Shown here in pieces: positions 43,060 to 50,421 of a stretch of DNA of 64,000 nt. The DNA comes from CAWDVB01 sp963824105 (lineage in GTDB: Bacteria > Actinomycetota > Actinomycetes > Propionibacteriales > Nocardioidaceae): NCBI GenBank assembly GCA_963824105.1, contig CAWGNN010000007.1, positions 167,332-231,331 of the forward strand, written 5' to 3'. Numbering within the stretch: position 1 is the stretch's first letter; every line of letters starts with the position of its first letter. The translations under genes and the position numbers were made by a program. Under the pieces are notes generated by a model, which was given only the letters and a program-made list of their open reading frames with translations, ran no database searches and was not told the DNA's origin.

Positions 43060-45105
43060 GTGTTGAAGCGGATGACGCAACTGGCGATCCCGGTCGGCGT
43101 CGTGCTGATCGTGGTCATGCTCGTCGTACCGCTCCCTGCGCTGCTCCTCGACCTGCTCATCGCCGGCAACATCACGGTGTCGATCCTGATCCTGCTGACC
43201 GCGATGTTCGTGCGGCGCCCGCTCGACTTCGGTGCGTTTCCCGCCGTGATCTTGGTGATGACCCTCTTCCGGCTGGCGCTGAACGTCTCCACGACCCGGT
43301 TGATCCTGCTCGACGGGTACGCCGGCAAGACCATCGACACCTTCGGCAACTTCGTCGTCGGAGGACAGCTGATCGTCGGCCTCATCGTCTTCGCGATCCT
43401 GGTGATCATCCAGTTCGTCGTCATCACCAGCGGCGCGGGCCGCGTTGCGGAGGTGGGCGCGCGCTTCACTCTCGACGCGATGCCGGGCAAGCAGATGGCC
43501 ATCGACGCCGACCTGAACTCCGGGCTCATCGACGAGGACGAAGCCAGGCGGCGACGGGCCGACGTCGCCGCCGAGGCCGACTTCTACGGGGCGATGGACG
43601 GTGGCACCAAGTTCGTGAAGGGCGACGCGATCGCCGGCATCATCATCGTCTTCGTCAACCTGATCGGCGGCTTCGCGATCGGGGTGGGCCAGCGGGGCCT
43701 GTCGATGACGGACGCGGTCCACAGCTACAGCCTGCTCTCGGTCGGTGACGGCCTGGTCTCGCAGATCCCCGCCCTGCTCCTCTCGGTCGCCACCGGTCTG
43801 GTCGTGACGCGGAACGCGAGCGACGGCGACATGGGCTCGGAGATCATCGGGCAGCTCACCCGCATCCAGACCCCGATCAGAGTCGCGGGCGGAGCCGCCC
43901 TCGGCATGATGCTGATCCCGGGCCTGCCGAAGATCCCGTTCCTCATCATCGGAGGAGCGCTGCTCATCGTCAGCAGCCGCGTTCAGCAGCCCGTCGAGGA
44001 TCACGAGGAGGAGCAGACGCCGCTGTCGGTCCTCCCGCAGCCGGACTCACCGGAGGAGCTGGCGATGGAGATGCATGTCGACCCGCTCGGTCTGGAGCTC
44101 TCCGCGGACATCATCGACCTGGTCGACCCGGCAGCCGGTGGAGACCTGCTCGAGCGGGTGAAGGCGCTGCGCCGGAAGGTGGCCACGGAGCTGGGCATCA
44201 TCGTTCCGCCGGTACGCACCCGGGACAATCTCGAGCTCCCGCTGCGCACGTACGCGATCAAGCTGTTCGGCATCGAGATCGCCCGAGGAGAGGCACCGAC
44301 AGGGACCGTCCTGGCCATCGGCGACCACCTCGACGTCCTTCCCGGTCAGATGACCAGGGAGCCCGTCTTCGGGCTCGATGCCAAGTGGATCCCGGCCGCG
44401 TTGCGCGCCCAGGCCGAGATCAGCGGCGCCACGGTCGTCGACCGGGCGTCGGTGGTGACCACGCACCTGGCCGAGATCGTCCGACAGCACGCCGGCCGGC
44501 TTCTCGGCCGGGAGGACGTGAAGCTGCTGACCGACGTGGTGAAGCGGACCCACCCGGTGGTGGTCGACGAGCTCACTCCCGCATCCCTCACCCTCGGCGA
44601 GGTGCAGAGCGTCCTGCAGGCGCTTCTCGACGAGGGAGTGGCGGTCCGGGATCTGGTGCGCATCTACGAGGCGCTGTCGCTCAAGGCCAACGAGACCAAG
44701 ACACTCGACGCTCTGGTCGACGCCGCGCGCACCGCCCTCGGCCCCGCAGTCATGTCGCCCCACCTCGCAGAAGGAACTCTGCACGTGATCAGCTTCGAGC
44801 CCCTCTTGGAGCAGCGCATGCTCGAAGCGCTCCGCGCCTCCGACGAGGGCAGCGTCATCGCGATCGACATCGAGACCGGTCAGGGTCTGCTCACCGAGCT
44901 GGGCCGGATCATCGCGGAGGTCGAGAACGCCAACGTGAACCCCGTTCTCGTCTGCGCCCCACAGCTTCGTGCCGCCGTTCGCCGGATGGTCCAGCCTGCG
45001 TTCGGCCACCTGCCCGTCCTCTCCTACCGCGAGGTGTCGGGAGACATCTCGATCCGGTCGGTCGGAATCGTCAGCTCACACAGGCAGATCGAGGTCCCGG
45101 CATGA
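43060..45105 (+). CDS. flhA: Flagellar export gate protein FlhA
   Basis: 681 aa. Eight membrane segments, with the FHIPEP-type region (TLFRLALNVSTTRLILLDGY, GAGRVAEVGARFTLDAMPGK, QMAIDADLNSGLIDEDEARR) and a cytoplasmic export domain. GTG 43060 has AAAGG 8 nt upstream. Its stop overlaps a small downstream gene (ATGA). Confidence 0.96.
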   Translation: MLKRMTQLAIPVGVVLIVVMLVVPLPALLLDLLIAGNITVSILILLTAMFVRRPLDFGAFPAVILVMTLFRLALNVSTTRLILLDGYAGKTIDTFGNFVVGGQLIVGLIVFAILVIIQFVVITSGAGRVAEVGARFTLDAMPGKQMAIDADLNSGLIDEDEARRRRADVAAEADFYGAMDGGTKFVKGDAIAGIIIVFVNLIGGFAIGVGQRGLSMTDAVHSYSLLSVGDGLVSQIPALLLSVATGLVVTRNASDGDMGSEIIGQLTRIQTPIRVAGGAALGMMLIPGLPKIPFLIIGGALLIVSSRVQQPVEDHEEEQTPLSVLPQPDSPEELAMEMHVDPLGLELSADIIDLVDPAAGGDLLERVKALRRKVATELGIIVPPVRTRDNLELPLRTYAIKLFGIEIARGEAPTGTVLAIGDHLDVLPGQMTREPVFGLDAKWIPAALRAQAEISGATVVDRASVVTTHLAEIVRQHAGRLLGREDVKLLTDVVKRTHPVVVDELTPASLTLGEVQSVLQALLDEGVAVRDLVRIYEALSLKANETKTLDALVDAARTALGPAVMSPHLAEGTLHVISFEPLLEQRMLEALRASDEGSVIAIDIETGQGLLTELGRIIAEVENANVNPVLVCAPQLRAAVRRMVQPAFGHLPVLSYREVSGDISIRSVGIVSSHRQIEVPA

Positions 45106-45290
45106 GCAACTTCAGGCTTCCCGTACAGCGCAAGGTCATCACCGAGCCGGCCCTGCGGCGCATGACGCTCAACGATGTGCGGACCAAGAGCCCCAAGAAC
45201 ATCTCCCGAGTCCGCCGGATCAACCGGATCAAGCGGAAGGGTTGTTCGGACACTCCCCCCAATCCACGCAGTTCGTCAGAGGAGACCTGA
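45102..45290 (+). CDS. Small basic protein coupled to flhA, unknown
   Basis: 62 aa, strongly basic (VRRINRIKRKG) with no membrane segment or known motif. The ATG overlaps the flhA stop, so it is translated with flhA. It may bind nucleic acid or the export gate; no family was recognised. A 4-bp gap separates it from the next small gene. Confidence 0.55.
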   Translation: MSNFRLPVQRKVITEPALRRMTLNDVRTKSPKNISRVRRINRIKRKGCSDTPPNPRSSSEET

Positions 45291-45294
45291 CATC

Positions 45295-45645
45295 ATGCTG
45301 ACCCCCATATCCCCCGGAGTGCTGCTCATAGCCGCCCTCATCTCGTCACCAGCGCTGTGGTCGGCGTTCGCGGACGGCACCATGCCGATCGACGTCGCCC
45401 TCACCCGCTACCTGATCACCGTGCTCGTCGCGTGGGCGCTGCTCTCGGTCGCGAAGTCCTACGTGACCAACGCCCACCAGCAGGCCCGCCGACAGAGGCT
45501 CGAGTCGACGGCTGCCGGGCACGACGATGCCGCTTCACCGGCCTCGGCCCATGTCGGGGCCGCCACCTCGACCCAGACCTCGGCGCCATCCGGACCCGAG
45601 CAGCCCTTCCAGACCCCCCTGCACCCGAGGCCTGACGCCGCCTGA
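45295..45645 (+). CDS. Small membrane protein at the end of the flagellar locus, unknown
   Basis: 116 aa. Two hydrophobic segments (about 5-25 and 38-54; ITVLVAWALLSVAKSYV) are followed by a charged, Ala/Thr/Ser/Pro-rich cytoplasmic tail. The GAGGAG ribosome-binding site is strong. It ends the flhA operon. Its function is unknown. Confidence 0.6.
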   Translation: MLTPISPGVLLIAALISSPALWSAFADGTMPIDVALTRYLITVLVAWALLSVAKSYVTNAHQQARRQRLESTAAGHDDAASPASAHVGAATSTQTSAPSGPEQPFQTPLHPRPDAA

Positions 45646-45804
45646 CATCCAGGGATACCGGAACGAAACGGGGATTCGCAGACGCGATGACCCGTGGCGC
45701 TGAGGAGAGAGCTGCCTCCAGGCGGACTCCGCCCCGCCGCCGGGACTGACAGCCATCGCCGACGCGCTCCAGCGCCACCAGCCAGCCTGGCCAACGCTTC
45801 CACG

Positions 45805-45900
45805 CGTGTTCCTATACAAGAACACTTGCCGATTCTCGAGTCTTGTTACCAAAATAGAACACCTGCTCCCGAAACCGTCTCTGTTCCTGGATAGGAACAG
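45805..45900 (+). promoter_or_regulatory. Three operator copies upstream of hipBA
   Basis: Three 20-bp palindromes start at 45805 (gtgttcctatacaagaacac), 45843 (ttgttaccaaaatagaacac, weaker) and 45881 (ctgttcctggataggaacag), spaced exactly 38 bp apart. The last lies just before the hipB ribosome-binding site. This fits autorepression by HipB. Confidence 0.65.
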
Positions 45901-45914
45901 AAGGAGGGGTCGCG

Positions 45915-46175
45915 ATGACACAGCGCTGGCTGGTCCGCAGTGGCGCGGATCTGGGCGCGGCGATCGGCGAGATCCGCGCTGCACGCAACCTCACTCAGAC
46001 GCAGCTGTCCGAACAGCTCGGCATTTCACGCAGTTGGCTCGCCCGACTCGAGTTGGGCCGCACCACCAAGATGGTCGATCTGCTCGTGCGTGTCCTCCGC
46101 AGCATGGGGGCGACGGTCAGCGTTGAGTTCGACGACCCGCCGCCCGCGCGCGAAGGGGCTGACGCGGATGGCTAG
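45915..46175 (+). CDS. hipB: HipB-like antitoxin/transcriptional repressor
   Basis: 86 aa, XRE-type helix-turn-helix (LTQTQLSEQLGISRSWLARL followed by ELGR). It would bind the upstream palindromes and neutralise HipA. AGGAGGGG ribosome-binding site. It overlaps hipA by 8 bp. The acidic, proline-rich C-terminal tail may contact HipA. Confidence 0.88.
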   Translation: MTQRWLVRSGADLGAAIGEIRAARNLTQTQLSEQLGISRSWLARLELGRTTKMVDLLVRVLRSMGATVSVEFDDPPPAREGADADG

Positions 46176-47400
46176 AAGGCCGCCCCTGTTCGTCCACCTC
46201 TACGGCGAGACCGTCGCAGAGCTGACCTCGGCAGTTCCTGGACAGATCACCTGCAACTACACCGAGCGGGCGTGCGAACGATGGGCGTTGAACACGCCGC
46301 TGCTGTCGTGCTCGCTGCCGGTGAGCAGGCGACCGCTCAAGAACGCAGGGCCGTACTTCCGTGGCCTCCTGCCCGAAGGCGGCGCACTGGCCGCAGTCGC
46401 ATCTGAGGCGGGTGTCCCCACCTTCGACACCTTCGGCATCCTCTCCCGCTTCGGCCGAGACATCGCGGGGGCGGCCGTCGTCAGCAGCGACGAACAACCA
46501 CACGACCTCGGCGAAGTCGTCGACTACCCCCTCGCCGAGCTCGAGCTGGACATCGCCGACTTGGACGAGCGACCGCTCGCGCTCCACGACGACAGCCAGC
46601 TGTCCCTGGCCGGCCTGCAGCACAAGCTCGTCCTCGTCGAGACCCCCCACGGCTGGGGCCGACCCGCGGGCGGCTACCCCTCCACCCACATCCTCAAGGT
46701 CGAGGACCGCCGCTACCCCGGGATGGCGACGATGGAGGCGGCATGCCTGAACCTGGCCCGAGCCGTCGGCCTCACCACCGTCGACGCCAACATCGAACGC
46801 ATCGGCGAGCTGGACTGCATCATCGTCTCCCGCTACGACCGACACCGTGAACGCCCCGGCGGCCGGATCGTCCGCACCCACCAAGAAGACATCTGCCAGG
46901 CCCTCGCGATCGACACCGACAAGCTCGCCAGGCGCGCCAAGTACCAGGAGACCGGCGGCCCCGGCTGGCGCGACGTCGCACGGCTGCTCACCAGCCACGC
47001 CGGCGAAGCGGCCCCGGACCAGGTCAGGCAGCTCCTGCGCGCGGCAGTCTTCACCTACGTCATCGGCAATAGCGGCGCACACGGCAAGAACATCGCACTC
47101 CTCCACACTGAGCCCGGCACCGTGCGACTGGCACCCCTCTACGACACGGTGCCGACCGCCCTGTGGCCGCTCCCGTCGGACCGCTCAGCCATGTGGGTGA
47201 ACGGAAAGAGACACCTCTCCCGCATCACCCTCGAGGATCTCGTCGCCGAAGCCCGCTCCTGGCCGATGGCCGAAACCGCCGCCCGGAAGGTCATCTCCCA
47301 GACCGTCGACGAGCTCACGACTACCGCGGCAACGCTCGACCTTCCGCGCCAACTCGTCGACTTCGTGGACGCGCGGTCAACCTCTCTCCTCGGCAGCTGA
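46168..47400 (+). CDS. hipA: HipA-like kinase lacking the catalytic aspartate
   Basis: 410 aa. The N-subdomain 1 (couple_hipA) is followed by the kinase core: SLAGLQHKLVLVE, the nucleotide-binding loop with STHILKVE, and the metal-binding Asp326 in LAPLYDTVPT. The catalytic loop normally reads N-x-D-x-H-x-K-N; here it is GNSGAHGKN, with Gly303 (codon ggc at 47074-47076) in place of Asp. HipA phosphorylates glutamyl-tRNA synthetase in E. coli; this copy may be kinase-dead. The frame is otherwise intact. Confidence 0.88.
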   Translation: MARRPPLFVHLYGETVAELTSAVPGQITCNYTERACERWALNTPLLSCSLPVSRRPLKNAGPYFRGLLPEGGALAAVASEAGVPTFDTFGILSRFGRDIAGAAVVSSDEQPHDLGEVVDYPLAELELDIADLDERPLALHDDSQLSLAGLQHKLVLVETPHGWGRPAGGYPSTHILKVEDRRYPGMATMEAACLNLARAVGLTTVDANIERIGELDCIIVSRYDRHRERPGGRIVRTHQEDICQALAIDTDKLARRAKYQETGGPGWRDVARLLTSHAGEAAPDQVRQLLRAAVFTYVIGNSGAHGKNIALLHTEPGTVRLAPLYDTVPTALWPLPSDRSAMWVNGKRHLSRITLEDLVAEARSWPMAETAARKVISQTVDELTTTAATLDLPRQLVDFVDARSTSLLGS

Positions 47401-47843
47401 CACCGGCCCATCCGGCCGGAGAACCGGCTACAGGTCACTCTCCGCCACTCACCCCATTAGGGTTTGGTGCAGGGTTCCCTGGAGGCATTGCCGGATCGAT
47501 CAGTGGAACCCCGGGGCCTCTGGGACATGGGGAATCTAGCTCCCACCTGCGACTTCAGTCTGTCCCCCTTCTGAGGGGTGGCTTCATCTTGGGATGGGTC
47601 CCACGTCGAGTTGGAACGTCAAGATGGCCCCCTGGGACGCAGCCGGCTTGTCGATCACCTGAGAACCCCAGCCGGAAACCCAAGTCGTGTGTTCGGTTCC
47701 GCCCCGGCCCTTCGCGAGTTACCCGCAGTTTCGGCTTGAGCGTCCAGAAGCGGCTCATTCCTCGCTCCCCCGGTCGTCGATCCCGCCGAATCCACACCGA
47801 AGAGTCTTCCGGACTTGCCGATGAGCGGGCCCTTCTGGGTCGA
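47401..47843. other. Gene-free region after hipA with hairpin
   Basis: 443 bp. A hairpin (ccggcc/ggccgg, 47403-47419) directly after the hipA stop may terminate hipBA. The rest shows no convincing ORF. A stretch near 47660-47720 gives the RNRTHDL-type antisense reading often seen over tRNA-like DNA, but no cloverleaf could be drawn. Confidence 0.4.
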
Positions 47844-48182
47844 TCAGTACTGGTCCATCTCAGCCCGCTCGCGTGACTGGTGCATGAGCCCCCAGTGGAT
47901 CGTCACGTCCTCGGGAGTGAAGTGGGAACTCGTCGTGTCCACGCCCGCCCTAGGCACGCAGACGTACACGTGGAGAGGCCATCGCTCTGGCTCCGACCAG
48001 ACCGAGTTACCTCGGTGCCGCGCTGCCAAGAGGACGCGGGTTCGCGGCTCGCCGTCGAGGCGGAGAGGTTGATGGAGCACGGCCCACGCCCAGTCGGTGC
48101 GCTCGCCCATGCTGGCCTCACCCTCGAGATTCATTTCGACGGGTCCCCAAGCGGGTTCGATGTCGAAGGAGGTGAGCCACAC
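47844..48182 (-). CDS. Hypothetical protein
   Basis: 112 aa, Trp-rich and soluble (VWLTSFDIEPAWGPVEMNLE, TDWAWAVLHQPLRLDGEPRT). It looks like a small single-domain beta-rich protein. GTG 48182 is chosen for a GGGAG 8 nt upstream; the frame is open further into the upstream gene. It lies 50 bp downstream of another unknown gene with the same direction, so they may be a pair. No family recognised. Confidence 0.5.
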   Translation of the reverse strand: MWLTSFDIEPAWGPVEMNLEGEASMGERTDWAWAVLHQPLRLDGEPRTRVLLAARHRGNSVWSEPERWPLHVYVCVPRAGVDTTSSHFTPEDVTIHWGLMHQSRERAEMDQY

Positions 48183-48232
48183 GTTCAGATGCTCCCATTG
48201 ACGATTGGAGGAACCGCACTGACATGCCGCTG

Positions 48233-48607
48233 TCAGTGAGAGTCGAGGATTGCGAGCAACTCGGCTCCGGAGTCGACGTAGACGATGTCGTCGCCGAGTT
48301 CTTCTGGCAGTTCTTCCCGTTGGCCGGGGCCGGTGAGGCAGATCGGGCAGTCGAGCGGGAGGATGACCCAGTTGGCCGCCTGGGCTCCCTTGACGAGGAG
48401 GTCCCATGGGTCGCTGCCCGTGACGTGGTTCACGGTCATGTTGTCCCGCTCGAGGTCGAGCTCTGCCTCGCCGTCGCCGTACTTGACCCGCCGGAAGGTG
48501 CCTTTGCGTTCGGTCAGGTAGGGCTGCAGCACGGCCGCCATCTCCCGGTAGCCGTCATGGGAGGACTCTCCGGCGATGAAGCCCTGGAAGAAGACGTCGT
48601 AGGACAC
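48233..48607 (-). CDS. Hypothetical protein
   Basis: 124 aa, acidic, no membrane segment. SYDVFFQGFIAGESSHDGYR and NWVILPLDCPICLTGPGQRE suggest a compact folded protein with a CPIC motif. It is the first gene of a possible two-gene unit with 47844-48182. No function recognised; neither toxin nor immunity motifs were identified. Confidence 0.55.
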   Translation of the reverse strand: MSYDVFFQGFIAGESSHDGYREMAAVLQPYLTERKGTFRRVKYGDGEAELDLERDNMTVNHVTGSDPWDLLVKGAQAANWVILPLDCPICLTGPGQREELPEELGDDIVYVDSGAELLAILDSH

Positions 48608-48660
48608 CGGCCCAGGCTGACATAGCCGGCCACTGTTCGCACCGGGCTCCGGCCGATGCC

Positions 48661-49641
48661 TCAGGTGCCTGAGGCCATGAAGGCGGCGAGGATGTAGTTG
48701 GGGTGCCGGTCAAGGTTGTTCCTGGCCCGGTCGTAGCGCATGGTCGTCCGCGGGTCGGAGTGGCGGGCGGCGATCTGGACGTCGCGGAGGTCGACCCCGG
48801 CGTCGAGCATCGTGGTGACGAAGGTGTGGCGGAGCATGTGCGGATGCATCCGCGGCAGATCGATGCCAGCCGCCTCGGCGAGGCGATGGAGCCGGCGGGT
48901 GGCGGAGTGACGATCCATCCTTCGACCTTCCCGGTTGAGCAAGATCGGCCCGGAAGTCCGATCCCCGATGGCTCGGTCGATGGCTCTGCCGACCGCCGGC
49001 GGTAGGGGCACGTTGGCGGTCTTGTCGCCCTTGCCGCGCACCGTCAGCACCCGGTGGCCGTGAACCTCGCTGAGGCTGCCCACATCCGACCCGGTGGCCT
49101 CCGAGATCCGCAGTCCCAGCAGCCCGAGCATCGCGACCAGCGCGAAGTCGTTGCGGTTGGTCGAGTCCCGGGCCACGGATAACAGAGCCTCGAACTGCAG
49201 GTGGGTCAAACCGAGGGTGGGTGAGTCGACGGAGAACTTCGGTCGTCGGACATGCTCGGCCGGGGAAGTGTCCAGGATCCCGTCCACGACCGCGGTGCGG
49301 TAGAAGCCGGTCAGGATCGACAGCCGGCGAGACACCGTCGCCGGCTTCAAACCGCGTGACTCCTGCATCCACCGCGCATACAGCTCGAGGTGTGGTCGGG
49401 TGGCCTCCAGCGGATCCAGATCCCGTTCAGCGCACCACCCCAGGAACGACACCAGATCAGACTCAGCGTGGCTCCTCGAAGCACCCTTGTACCGGGCCAG
49501 GTAGCCGGCCACGGCGATCCTCAACATCCCGCCCCGCAACAGCGACACCGCCGCCGGCGAGGGCCTTCTCAAATTGAATGAACCCATCCAGCCAGTAGGC
49601 GACCTTGCCTGATCGACGTCAAAGCTCACTGACAGCGGCAC
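48661..49641 (-). CDS. Tyrosine recombinase/integrase (XerC/D-like)
   Basis: 326 aa. An N-terminal SAM-like core-binding domain is followed by a catalytic domain with all expected residues: Arg in LLGLRISEATG, Lys in RGKGDKT, HxxR in MHPHMLRHTFVTTML, His in ARHSDPRTTM and Tyr in MRYDRA. It has the size of mobile-element integrases and lies at the left side of a region rich in defence and mobile genes. No att repeat was identified. GTG or ATG starts are available around the N-terminus. Confidence 0.88.
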   Translation of the reverse strand: MPLSVSFDVDQARSPTGWMGSFNLRRPSPAAVSLLRGGMLRIAVAGYLARYKGASRSHAESDLVSFLGWCAERDLDPLEATRPHLELYARWMQESRGLKPATVSRRLSILTGFYRTAVVDGILDTSPAEHVRRPKFSVDSPTLGLTHLQFEALLSVARDSTNRNDFALVAMLGLLGLRISEATGSDVGSLSEVHGHRVLTVRGKGDKTANVPLPPAVGRAIDRAIGDRTSGPILLNREGRRMDRHSATRRLHRLAEAAGIDLPRMHPHMLRHTFVTTMLDAGVDLRDVQIAARHSDPRTTMRYDRARNNLDRHPNYILAAFMASGT

Positions 49642-49647
49642 GTCCGG

Positions 49648-49695
49648 GTGTCAAGAACGTCTTGACACCTTCAGGATGTCAAGGCATCATTGACG
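49648..49695 (+). promoter_or_regulatory. Paired palindromic operators of a toxin-antitoxin-like unit
   Basis: gtgtcaagaacgtcttgacac (49648-49668) is a 9-bp palindrome with a 3-nt centre. A second copy, TGTCAA-N7-TTGACG (49677-49695), has the same half-sites and spacing and starts 28 bp later. They end just before the next reading frame, as expected for an autoregulated module. Confidence 0.6.
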
Positions 49696-49696
49696 G

Positions 49697-49933
49697 CTGG
49701 AGGTCGAGGGCTCGGCACGGAAGCACGGAGTCGACGACGTCGACATCGCCCACGCCTGGACCAACGCCGTCCGACTGGTCGAGTACGAGTATGAGGGCGA
49801 GGAACGCCTGCTGATCATCGGACCCGACCGCCACGGACGCATGTTGGAACTGGTTGCCGTCCCTGCCGACGAACCAGCGCGGATCCTTCACGCTGACCGC
49901 CTCCGACCGAAGTTCTACGACTATCTGAGATGA
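49697..49933 (+). CDS. Small toxin-like protein (tentative, non-ATG start)
   Basis: 78-codon frame. The core VEYEYEGEERLLIIGPD and VAVPADEPARILHADRLRPK followed by FYDYLR has the beta-rich, basic layout of small RelE/BrnT-scale toxins (DUF4258-like). The frame has no ATG, GTG or TTG near its beginning; an upstream TGA at 49691 limits it, and CTG 49697 (LEVEGSARKHGV...) is the best start by layout. It ends 10 bp before an HTH antitoxin-like gene and follows two operators. Confidence 0.6.
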   Translation: MEVEGSARKHGVDDVDIAHAWTNAVRLVEYEYEGEERLLIIGPDRHGRMLELVAVPADEPARILHADRLRPKFYDYLR

Positions 49934-49943
49934 GGTGATGATC

Positions 49944-50186
49944 ATGACGAAGACCAAGGCGGACTACGCACACACGGGACTCGATGGTCTCGACACGAGC
50001 ACACACCCGGCTCGCGACGCTGCTCACTTCCGACGCATCATCGCTGCCCGGGAGAGCCTGGCCGCAGCTGAGCAGGAGCTCCGCGACGCCGTGAAGGCTG
50101 CACGCGAGGCGGGGGACTCATGGACCGTGATCGGGGCAGCCCTCGACACGACACGACAGGCCGCTCAGCAGCGATTCGGTGGTTAG
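49944..50186 (+). CDS. HTH antitoxin-like protein
   Basis: 80 aa. The C-terminal DSWTVIGAALDTTRQAAQQR followed by FGG is a helix-turn-helix seen in small actinobacterial regulators, preceded by an alpha-helical region (ARESLAAAEQELRDAVKAAR). It probably represses the operon at the TGTCAA-N7-TTGAC sites and neutralises the upstream protein. ATG 49944 has GAGGTG upstream; 49938 is also possible. Confidence 0.65.
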   Translation: MTKTKADYAHTGLDGLDTSTHPARDAAHFRRIIAARESLAAAEQELRDAVKAAREAGDSWTVIGAALDTTRQAAQQRFGG

Positions 50187-50421
50187 CGCTCAGCGGCTGC
50201 TTGTTTCATTGACGCCACGGCCAGGTCCTGACGAGGCTCGGTCGAGGTGGCTGGGGTTGTCGCTCTCACAGCGGCTGCCCACGCTTCGCGTGTGGCTCTC
50301 ACATGGCCTGCGCTTCCCCGGCCACCGCCAGGGCGGGAGTGGCTCAAGAAGGGATTGCCCAGCTCGAAGCAGCGTTGCCCTCCTGACCCGAACACTCATC
50401 GGTTCGATCAGGAGGTTGGAG
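50187..50421 (+). ncRNA. Candidate bridge-RNA region of the IS110 element
   Basis: 235-bp non-coding left flank. IS110 recombinases are guided by a bridge RNA encoded in the long non-coding end, commonly upstream of the gene, with loops matching target and donor DNA. Length and position fit. No secondary structure or target match was worked out. Confidence 0.35.

Noticed and set aside
47555..47797. Minus-strand frame containing RNRTHDL, which often arises antisense to tRNA genes; considered a tRNA or integrase attachment remnant.
   Set aside because: No acceptor, D, anticodon or T stems could be paired around 47660-47720.
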